Positions 54,289 through 64,000 of a stretch of 64,000 nt of DNA are shown here, piece after piece (position 1 is the stretch's first letter; each line of letters opens with the position of its first letter). The stretch spans positions 620,001 to 684,000 of the forward strand of contig JAIUCV010000101.1 of NCBI GenBank assembly GCA_026724425.1. The letters are read 5' to 3'. This DNA is from Erythrophleum ivorense (Eukaryota > Streptophyta > Magnoliopsida > Fabales > Fabaceae). Both the position numbers and the translations under genes were made by a program. The notes beneath the pieces are model-generated. The model ran no database searches. It saw only the letters and a program-made list of their open reading frames with translations, and had not been told where the DNA came from.

Positions 54289-56458
54289 CACAATAACGGA
54301 GGGATTTTGAAACTGAGATTTTCACGGAATCGAAGAGAAAGGAGAGAGAGAGAAATCTGGAGTTAGGGCATGAGAAGGAAGAAGATAGAATACGGAAGAT
54401 GGGAAAAGGAAGAGGAAAATCTGAAAATGAGAGAGAGAGAGACAGAGAGAGACAAGTGGGGGTGGAGAGAGAGAGTGGACAGCTAAGCACGAAAGAGTAG
54501 TTGAAGAGGGTGGCACGTGCTGACGTGGTCAATATCATTGCTTTATGCTGTGTTTTTTCACTAGGCCCATGAAGCCCATAATAATCCTTTTGTTATGTTA
54601 ATGAATCAGAGTCATTTACGCCAAATCCTCTCGTTAGTAGAGTTGAGAGGTGTGGTATGGTTCATGTGAACGATTTCGAATAACTTATTATAATATTGAC
54701 CTGTTCATTATGCAATTTTTAAAGCTGATCATGTAAAAAGAAAGAAAAAAAAAAAAAAAACAGATTCCCTTCTTAGGAGACTAGAATTCGTGAGAACATT
54801 GACCATCAGCCCACACATTTCCAAACCGACATGCAACATCGAATAGACTCGTTAGTACTCTACAACAAGTCACACATATCCATACTAAAACCTAGTAATC
54901 CATGCATAATTGGTAGCATCTTAAAGCACACTAATTCATTATATTACCAAATTGATCCCCAAAAAGGAATACTTTCATTTTACTTATTAAACTATTCGAT
55001 CCGTTAATCCGTTTTAGAGTTATATATTATGTTTTGCATATCACACTCTACATAATCCTCAAAATGGAAAATAAACATAATTAGGGGAGAAAGAAACGGA
55101 GATCCATTTGTGACACACATAAGACTCGCTATCTCGATAAGCGAGAGAAGAAGAGAGAGAAAAGAGAGCCAGCTTTTACCCCTCTCACCACTACAAACCA
55201 TCGCTATTTTTTTACCCTCTCGTCTACCGCCACGTGTACCTCTCTTCTAACTGAAAAATATTCTCTCATTTCCCTCCCTCTTAAAAACGAACAACAAGAC
55301 TGTCCCTCCCCCATTTTTTGATTTTTCTCTCTCTCACTTCTCTTCTTCTTCCTCTCGTCAGTTTTTGTGTTTATCTGATTCATGCTCCACGAGAAATTGT
55401 GACTCCTCGTCTCTGTTTCAGGTGAATCTCTACCTGTTTTTCAATTTTTTTCCCGACGAGAAATTGTGTAAATCGTTCGGTGCATTGATTCCGTGTTTTG
55501 TTTTCGTTGCTTCAATCTTCAGGGAAGGAGATCTAGAAGCTCTGCGTATCCAACGTGAGTCCTCTTTTTGGGTTGATTTTTTACCCGTTTGTTTCGCGTA
55601 CGATGCAGAAAGTTTTACTTTCGATTCAGCTTCCTTGACATTTGTTTAGGAAATTCTGAGAAGAGAAAATCGAATCGATGTCGAGTTTTCCTTTTTTTAT
55701 TTCTTCTCGCCTGAGCTCCGTTTCCGATTTGTGTATGTTTGTCGTTATTGATCATTAGCTCATTTTGTTTCGCGTACGATACATGAGATTTCTCTGCCGA
55801 TTCTGCTTCCTTAAAATTTGTTTAGGAAATTATGTGAAGAAAACATCGAATCGATGTCGAGGTTTTCGTTTTTTTGGTTTTCTTCACGCCTGAGCTCCGT
55901 TTTTTATTGTGTGGATGTTTGTCGTTATCGATCATTACGTCCTTTCGTTTTGCTTGCAATACAGATTTTTTACAGCCGATTCAGCTTCGTTTAATTGTTT
56001 TTAAGGAAATTATGAGACGAGAACATTGAATCGACGTCCATGTTTCTGTTTTCGTTCTTCAATTCTTCTCACATGAGCTCCATTTTGATAATTTGTGCGT
56101 GTTTTTCGTTATTGATCATGAGGTCCTTTTATTTTGCGTATACGATGCAGAGATTTTACCCCAGATTGTGTTTCCATGAAGTTTGTTTAGGAATTGATAT
56201 CCCCTTTTTCTTCTGGATTTCAATTCTCTTCGCCTGAGCTCAATTTTGATTGTGGATGTTTTCTCGGAATAAATTGCAGAGAACAATCGAGAAAACAGAA
56301 ACTAATGTTCTAATCACATTGCATACCTAAATTCAGACGTATAGCATCTTCATCTCTTGTCATTAACGCTGTTTTTGGTCATTAAAATCTCTCGATCTTT
56401 GTTGTCATATCCTTTGGTGCACTGATTCATTATCTCACAATGTTTCCTGCAGGGAGAG
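54289..56458. promoter_or_regulatory. Divergent promoter region: MAP3K (-) and CALS5 (+), with CALS5 leader
   Basis: Next to the MAP3K start is a GA-rich leader (54338-54475 on the plus strand). Upstream of it lies tggcacgtgctgacgtgg at 54511-54528, combining a G-box (CACGTG, 54514) and a TGACGTGG element. Another CACGTG is at 55231-55236. CT-rich sequence at 55290-55360 is the likely CALS5 transcription start region. One or more leader introns follow, the last ending in ctgcag at 56452 shortly before the CALS5 ATG. The leader contains a four-copy tandem repeat. Confidence 0.6.
55590..56240. repeat. Tandem repeat of about 180 bp, four degenerate copies, in the CALS5 leader
   Basis: Each unit has, in order, a ttttg(t)ttcgcgtacgat-like word, a gattcagcttcc-like word, ttgtttaggaaatt, a gaatcgatgtcga-like word, a ttcttctcgcctgagctc-like word and a tgtttgtcgttattgatcat-like word. 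The ttgtttagga landmark occurs at about 55641, 55817, 55995 and 56181. Later copies have diverged. Confidence 0.85.
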
Positions 56459-59400
56459 ATGGCACAGAGCAGTACATCTCATGACTCTGGCCCTCAGGGG
56501 CTAATGAGACGACCATCTCGTAGTGCCGCCACAACAATGTCAATTGAAGTTTTTGATCATGAGGTGGTTCCAGCCTCCCTTGGCACCATTGCCCCAATTC
56601 TGCGTGTTGCTGCAGAGATTGAACATGAGCGCCCTCGTGTTGCCTACCTCTGTATGATTTTGCGTTTTACTTGTTCTTTTGCTTCAAGAATAAAGTCCAA
56701 TTACGTCGATTTATGTTGCTCACTTAACTTTCCCTGTGTCTGTATAAAGGTCGATTTTATGCATTCGAGAAAGCTCATAGGTTGGATCCTAGCTCTAGTG
56801 GCCGAGGTGTAAGGCAATTCAAGACACTACTCTTCCAAAGATTAGAAAGGGTGATTATCTCTTACTTTTCTCTCTTTATTGCACACAGTGAAAAGCCATT
56901 AAATCAAGCTTTTTTTTTTTTTTATCATATTGACGCCACATATAGATATATTGTTTGTTCCATCTGCATTAGTTTTTTTGCTGTTCTATATCGTCTTCAC
57001 AAAGGATGTATTCAAGTGCATTCGAATTTCAGCTGAATAGTTCATAGCTTCATCTTATGATACAAACCGCTGCTCGACAAGCTCCTTTATTAGCAAGATT
57101 TAGTTTTTAAATTACTCATAAATGTGGGATTCCAGAGCAGATTTTGTTTTACACTTTACTTTGAGAATATACATTTCATATGAATACGGATAATGAGCTT
57201 TTTGTTCTAGCGTGAGTGGAGAGCTAATAACAAATTTTGTGATACAGGACAATGCTTCGAGTCTTGCTTCTAGGGTGAAGAAAACCGATGGAAGAGAAGT
57301 TGAGAGCTACTATCAACAATATTATGAGCACTATGTCAGAGCACTTGACCAAGGGGATCAAGCAGACAGGTAATATGGTTGTTGTGCGTACGTATATAAA
57401 CACCTGTATTTTCCGAACTTTGGTCACGTTGGCATATTCAAATTACAAGGACTTTAAAGATAACTAATATTGTGTTCTTATTCTGATGATTTTTGGAACC
57501 AACATCTCGCAGAGCTCAGCTTGGCAAAGCATACCAGACGGCCGGAGTGCTCTTTGAAGTGCTTATGGCAGTAAACAAGAGCGAGAAAGTTGAAGCAGTA
57601 GCTCCTGAGGTTTGTGTCCAAAGTCTATTTCTTCAAAGAAACCAGGACCGCTATAAAAATCTTCTTATTTAGTTAACTGAGATGGGAGTTTAAAAATTTT
57701 CCGTGTGTTTCTGAATAGATTATTGCAGCTGCTAGAGATGTCCAAGAAAAGAACGAAATTTATGCACCGTACAACATTCTTCCACTGGATTCTGCTGGCG
57801 CCTCGCAGTCTGCTATGCAGCTTGAGGAGGTACATATTACTTGAATAAATCTTTCCATGCTCTAGAATCTTATCTCTGCTCATTTTTGATATCTGTTTAC
57901 TAATACCTCTAACGCTGCTTGATGACTAGGTCAAAGCTGCTGTAGCTGCCTTAGGGAACACTCGTGGATTGAACTGGCCAAATGGATTTGAGCAGCACAA
58001 GAAGAAATCAGGAAATCTGGATATTCTTGACTGGTTAAGAGCTATGTTTGGATTCCAGGCAAGTTGGTTATCTGAAAAGAGTAGCAAGACGATCTAATGT
58101 ATTGATGTCAAACCAGTGAGATATGTGTTTTTACTTTTTGTTTCTTTTATTTTCACAGAGAGACAATGTCAGGAACCAGAGGGAGCATCTGGTTTGTTTA
58201 CTCGCTGATAATCATATAAGACTGACTCCCAAGCCAGAGCCTCTGAACAAGGTACAATTAATACTTGTGGCCGTTCACTTATATAGAACAACATCATATT
58301 GGCCTTAAACAGAATTGTCCAATGCTGATAAAACAAAGCATTATCTCAATGTTCCATCAATTCAGGATACAGTTTCATCTATGAAACACTTTTCCTTTAG
58401 CAAAGAAATCTTTATCAACTTAATATGTAAATGCAGCTCGATGACAGAGCAGTTGATGCTGTGATGACAAAGCTCTTTAAGAACTACAAGAACTGGTGCA
58501 AATTTTTAGGACGTAAACACAGTTTAAGGTACCAGCCAACATTTTCTTTTGTAAGTGGCTTGGATGGGAAATATGTGTAAATGATGTTCGTACTCTAATC
58601 AAAGCTCACTCAACTATTTTTATGCAAAGGCTTCCTCAAGCTGCTCAAGATATACAACAGCGGAAGATACTATACATGGGCTTGTATCTTCTCATCTGGG
58701 GGGAAGCTGCAAATATTCGCTTCATGCCAGAATGCTTGTGCTATATTTTCCACAATGTCAGTAATACATACTGATTTTCTTCATTTACCTTTTGTTATAA
58801 TGGGCGAAATCAACATCTATCTCTTGTTTATGCTCAGATGGCTTATGAACTCCATGGCCTCTTGGCTGGAAATGTCAGCATCGTTACTGGAGAAAACATT
58901 AAGCCTTCTTACGGTGGAGATGATGAGGCATTTCTACGGAAGGTCATTACACCAATCTACCGTGTAGTTGAAAAGGTAGCTGTTTGAATGATAGGGCGAT
59001 TACACCTTAAGAATATTGACATTGTTTACACCATAGCTAACTCTTTTTTATGAATTAGGAAGCAAATAAGAATGCGACTGGCAAAGCTGCTCACTCAGAT
59101 TGGTCCAACTATGATGACCTGAACGAATATTTCTGGTATCTTTGAACTCAAGTCTGTAAATTGAACGTTTACTTGGCTGGGACACCTTGATTTCTTGTAT
59201 TATTTACGCATTAATGTTATATAGGTCTCCTGATTGCTTCTCTCTTGGCTGGCCAATGCGTGATGATGGAGATCTTTTCAGATCAACGCGTGATATGGCA
59301 CAGGTAGTCCCTTGTAGTTTTCCTTATCTGTTTCTCTGCCTTGATTGAGCTAAACAGTATCTTGTCAATTTCAAATTAATTGACAGGGAAAAAAGGGAAC

Positions 59401-62400
59401 GTTAAGAAAAGCGGGAAACACAGGCAAATCAAATTTCACCGAAACTCGAACTTTCTGGCACATATATCACAGTTTTGACCGACTCTGGACATTCTATCTA
59501 TTAGCTCTCCAAGTAAGCGAATCTGGAACGAGCAATACACATGATTCCTAATAACATGAGCCAGTTAAAATGACAGTTCGACTTGTCAATACAGGCAATG
59601 ATCATTCTTGCATTTGAACGAGTAGAGCTGAAGGATATATTACGCAAGGATGTTTTATATTCTCTCTCCAGTATCTTCATTACAGCAGCTTTCCTACGCT
59701 TCCTCCAGAGTATGTCACCTCAATGCGCTAGTCATCTGGAGTTCCTCTGTATTATTCATATTTTGGTTACTTTTCCTGGAAATAAAGGTTGCTTTCTTGC
59801 TTCTATGCTAGGTGTCTTGGACGTTATCTTAAACTTCCCAGGTTTCCACAGGTGGAAATTTACTGATGTTTTGAGAAATATTCTCAAGATCATTGTCAGT
59901 CTCGTTTGGTGTGTTATATTACCCCTTTGCTATGCCCAGTCTGTCTCTTTCGCTCCTGGGAAGCTGAAGCAATGGCTATCATTCCTTCCACGAGTGAAAG
60001 GGGTTCCGCCGTTATATATCATGGCTGTTGCTCTTTACTTGGTCCCAAATGTGCTGGCAGCCATCATGTTCATTTTTCCAATGCTTCGACGCTGGATTGA
60101 GAATTCAGACTGGCATATATTTAGGTTGCTTTTGTGGTGGTCACAGGTATGATGGCTTGGTCTTTCTTCTGGAGATGGTTTGAATACCCATTTACTGATG
60201 TGTTCGATGTTTTTCCTTTTCAGCCAAGAATTTATGTTGGAAGGGGGATGCATGAAAGTCAAATTGCACTGATAAAGTGAGTTTAAAGATCCAAACAAGT
60301 TCTAATATAGAATTGTTCGCACATAGTGAAATTTATATCAATAGTTGGCAAACATTTTTTTGTGCTAATAATATGTTTCTTGGAATTTTCAGGTATACGA
60401 TTTTCTGGTTGTTGCTTTTCTGTTGCAAATTTGCATTTAGCTACTTTCTACAGGTTTGACAGTGCATAATAGTTATGTGACCTGATGTTAGAACTATAAC
60501 AATTGTACTCACCTTCAGTACTTCTCTCTTATGTCCTCTCACAGGTGAAACTTTTGGTGAAGCCAACTAACGCAATTATGAGCATTCGCCATGTGAAGTA
60601 TCAATGGCATGAGTTTTTCCCCAATGGTAACCTTGCTACTTATGCTCTTCGCTTGGTATTATACTTTTCAATATTGATTTTAGTATTTGGTGTAAGCTAA
60701 ATGATTCAACACTCCATGCAGCTGAGCACAACTATGGAGCAGTAGTGTCACTCTGGTTGCCAGTAATTCTGGTATATTTTATTTTAAACCAAGAATCTAA
60801 TTGAATTAGTCCGCAAGTCCATGGATGTCTCATGTTTCTTAGTTTTGCTTCAGGTTTACTTTATGGACACTCAAATTTGGTATGCTATTTTTTCCACTAT
60901 ATGTGGTGGTGTCATTGGGGCCTTTGATCGTTTGGGAGAGGTAAGATTTCTGGATCCATTCCACATACTTCTTTTACCCTTGTTGTGTAGCTACTTCGAA
61001 ATTTAGGTCGTTCTGCATACATAAACTCATTTCTATTCGTCTTCCAGATACGAACACTTGGAATGCTCAGGTCAAGGTTCCAATCATTACCTGGTGCATT
61101 TAACACGTTCCTGGTTCCTTCTGATAAAACAAGGAGAAGAGGGTTTTCCTTGTCGAAAAGATTTGCAGAGGTTAAACAAGATTTATGCTTTTTTGTATCT
61201 ACAAAGTGATTTTTGTAAGAATGTTGACATATATCTACTAAATTATATCTGAATGCAGGTCACAGCAGCAAGAAGAACTGAAGCCGCAAAATTTTCCCAA
61301 CTCTGGAATGAAATCATTTGCTGCTTCCGTGAGGAAGATCTCATCAGTGACAGGTAACAACTTAATATTATACTGCCTTCTTTATGAATCCCATATATTC
61401 TGTGTATTAAAAAAACAATTGTTTGTTCAGGGAGATGGATCTGTTGCTTGTACCTTATACTTCGGACCCTAGTTTGAAACTAATTCAGTGGCCACCATTT
61501 TTGCTTGCAAGCAAGGTTTGTGATCTTTTTTTGCCATCACATATACTATTTTTTCCTTATTGCTAAAGTTCTCTTCACGTGTTACAGATACCGATAGCAT
61601 TGGATATGGCAGCTCAATTTCGAACTAGAGATTCTGACCTCTGGAAACGCATATGCGCAGACGAATACATGAAATGTGCTGTCATTGAATGCTACGAATC
61701 TTTCAAACATGTCTTGCACACCTTGGTAATTGGGGAGAATGAGAAAAGGTATTTCCTCATTCTTCAGATAAGCTCTTGTTTATGAAAATTCATTAGAATC
61801 CTAAAGGATACGGGCGCTCTGATATTTATTTTCTACTGAAGCTACTGGCTCTGCAATTAGTTCTGATCATACTTGTTCTCTGCCATTTCAAAATTTTAGT
61901 TTCTGATTTAGTGTAGAAACATTTCTTCTCCTAAGCTTTTTGCATATATATGTGCTTCAACCTGAAAGTTCGGTCCTCTCTTTGAGTTTTAAATTCATTT
62001 GAAAGACGCTAAGAATACATATAATACCACAGGATCATTGGTATCATCATCAAAGAGGTGGAGAGCAACATATCAAAGAATTCCTTCCTTGCAAATTTCA
62101 GAATGGCTCCTTTACCTGCTCTTTGCTGTAAATTTGTCGAGCTTGTCGGAATCTTGGTAAGTGAATCACATCCTTGTGTTGTCAATGTTATTGAGTTTAG
62201 ATTGTTTGTGGTAGTAGATACTTTCTATGCCAGAGACTTTCAGTATGAGTTCATGTTCTAAACCCCTTTTCAGTGGTTTCGTAGCTGGAAAAAATGCACT
62301 CCATTGCTAATTAATGTACTGAGACGGAAATGTTTTAACAAACCAAAGATTTAGGATATATTTTGATGGAAGTGATAATACTTGTGAACTGATAATGTTA

Positions 62401-64000
62401 TCTGAGTAACTAAATAATTATGTAAATCTTATGATGCTACAGAAAGATGCGGACCCGTCCAAAAGAGACACAGTGGTGCTGTTGTTGCAAGATATGCTGG
62501 AAGTAGTGACTCGAGATATGATGCAAAATGAAAACCGGTTAGTAGACTTTATATCTATAGTTAGCCAACTGGAAACGTTTCTTTAGTGCCTATGTCAATA
62601 TGTAATTGACACAATATGAATAAACATTGGGGGCACCTTTTTCCAGTGAATTGGTAGAACTTGGGCATACTAACAAGGAATCCGGAAGGCAACTATTTGC
62701 TGGTATTGACGCAAAACCTGCTATACTATTTCCTCCAGTGGCAACAGCTCAGTGGGATGAACAGGTAAAAGCTCATAAAACATGATATAAGCCTAATCCT
62801 TAGTGATACTCTGCATTCTTATGATCATTTTCAATATTATGATTAATTCATTGTTGTAGATAAGTCGACTCCATTTACTCTTGACGGTAAAAGAGTCTGC
62901 TATGGATGTTCCGGTAAACCTTGAAGCTCGAAGAAGGATTACCTTCTTCACAAATTCACTGTTCATGGATATGCCACGTGCTCCTCGTGTCAGAAATATG
63001 CTCTCTTTCAGGTCTGTGCTCCGGTTATCACCATCTCTTAACAGAATCTATGCTTCTCTGATGATACCATGTGCCATCTATATTCTCCAACTTAGTTTTC
63101 TGTACAGTTTAGGTGTCCTTCTTTTCCAGTTTTTTCACATTTTTGTTTCTTTGGGTTAGAATGAACGTAACATATACAATCTATGTAGTTGATAGTATGG
63201 AACTATTATGAATTCCAAGTTCCAACTGCAAAAAGGAGCTCTAACTTATCAGTGACAGAGTTCTACTTTTGCATTTACAGTGTTCTAACTCCGTACTATA
63301 GTGAGGAGACCGTCTACTCTAAGAACGACCTGGAAATGGAGAATGAAGATGGTATATCAGTTGTATACTATTTGCAGAAGATTTTTCCAGGTGTGTCTTA
63401 TTGATGAGTTCTTACTGTTGATTTTAGTTACTTCTCAATGCTTTGGGTAACAGATATATATGTTCCACCATTTCAGATGAGTGGACTAACTTCTTGGAGC
63501 GGCTTGGTTGTAAAAATGAAACTGCTGTTTTGGAGAGTGAAGAAAATATATTGCAGCTTCGCCATTGGGTTTCTTTGAGGGGACAGACTTTGTTTAGAAC
63601 AAGTAATTTATACCATCCACGCCGCCTACTTATTTTTTCTATATGGGTTTTTGTTTCTTACAGATTTTTGTATCCTGCAGTTAGAGGAATGATGTATTAC
63701 AGGCGAGCACTGAAGCTTCAGGCTTTCCTTGACATGGCTAATGAAGCAGGTGAGGCCTGATCACTTTACTTGTGTTGAACTAAAACCAGTTATAAAGGTG
63801 AAACGTGAAAGTGTTGTCAACTGACTGTATTTTAACATTCTCATATTGTAACAACCAAATTACTGAAGCAATGTTGATGAATGAGTTAAGTACTTATAAC
63901 ATTTCTTGTGTTTACAGAAATATTAAAAGGGTACAAAGCCATTTCAGAGCCAACTGAGGAAGACAAGAAAAGTCAGAGATCCTTGTATGCTCAATTAGAG
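56459..64000 (+). CDS. CALS5: Callose synthase 5 (glucan synthase-like 2), N-terminal 1203 codons
   Basis: Partial at the right edge. Callose synthases make beta-1,3-glucan at the plasma membrane; CALS5 builds the callose wall around microspores and is needed for exine and pollen tubes. Coding exons: 56459-56651, 56750-56850, 57248-57369, 57513-57609, 57719-57829, 57930-58058, 58159-58251, 58437-58528, 58630-58756, 58838-58975, 59059-59135, 59225-59303, 59387-59512, 59595-59709, 59812-60146, 60224-60276, 60393-60453, 60545-60626, 60722-60771, 60854-60940, 61048-61170, 61259-61353, 61431-61515, 61588-61748, 62033-62156, 62443-62537, 62647-62764, 62860-63011, 63281-63390, 63477-63602, 63681-63749 and 63918 onward. 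All phases agree. The start MAQSSTSHDSGPQGLMRRPS is diagnostic. The FKS1-type domain (GLYLLIWGEAANIRFMPECL) and the first membrane block (LLLWWSQPRIYVGRGMHESQ) are visible. The intron at 58059-58158 is GC-AG. Confidence 0.95.

Noticed and set aside
59710..59811. Apparent continuous CALS5 frame through 59583-60152
   Set aside because: The segment 59710-59811 is an in-phase-looking intron (gtatgt...ctag); removing it gives the conserved FLQSVLDVILNFPG junction.
1..64000. CRISPR arrays, operons, phage or bacterial mobile systems, rRNA or tRNA genes
   Set aside because: None seen. The window is plant nuclear DNA; tandem repeats present are minisatellites, not spaced direct repeats with unique spacers, and no tRNA cloverleaf was recognised by eye.

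Overview
The window is plant nuclear DNA from a Brassicaceae species close to Arabidopsis. Genes are intron-rich with GT-AG splicing, intergenic DNA is AT-rich, and the transposon families are typical of plants. From memory, the gene order MnmG/GidA, CBP80, NAD-ME1, NF-YB7, SLO2, ABCG5, CHX15, CALS5 matches the order around At2g13440 to At2g13680 in Arabidopsis thaliana. The proteins differ from the A. thaliana versions at many positions, so I read this as a related species and not A. thaliana itself. Exon coordinates were worked out by hand from splice signals, reading phase and family knowledge. CBP80, MnmG, NAD-ME1, CHX15, the MAP3K and CALS5 all give uninterrupted spliced frames of, or close to, the expected length.

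Layout. 0.2-4.5 kb: two tandem copies of a gene for a small SURP-domain protein, with a nest of small inverted-repeat elements and an unrecognised gene remnant between them. 5.0-10.1 kb (-): organellar tRNA-modification enzyme MnmG. 10.5-12.1 kb (-): decayed DC1 (Cys/His-rich) gene split by a 174-bp hAT-type MITE with a perfect 8-bp target duplication. 12.7-18.9 kb (-): cap-binding protein CBP80/ABH1 in 18 exons. 19.08-22.99 kb: complete PIF/Harbinger transposon with transposase and Myb-like ORFs, ending 172 bp upstream of the CBP80 start codon. 23-25 kb: AT-rich repeats. 25.2-26.4 kb: F-box gene. 26.86-31.62 kb: Ty1/copia retrotransposon with identical LTRs and one in-frame stop between gag and pol. 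32.4 and 46.6 kb: two related defensin-like peptide genes. Between them lie NAD-malic enzyme 1, NF-YB7, the PPR editing factor SLO2 and the half-size transporter ABCG5. 47.7-50.2 kb: CHX15-type cation/H+ exchanger. 51.0-54.3 kb (-): MAPKKK3-like kinase. 56.5 kb to the right edge: first 1203 codons of callose synthase 5, continuing outside the window.

The host genes are mostly unrelated single-copy genes held together by synteny, not a co-functioning cluster. A shared theme is organelle RNA and metabolism (MnmG, SLO2, NAD-ME1) plus genes with known pollen or reproductive roles (CALS5, CHX15). I found no previously undescribed multi-gene system. The most informative signals are structural: recent and intact transposons, a precise MITE insertion in a pseudogene, duplicated small genes, GC-AG introns, and tandem repeats in the CALS5 leader and the NAD-ME1 3' flank.
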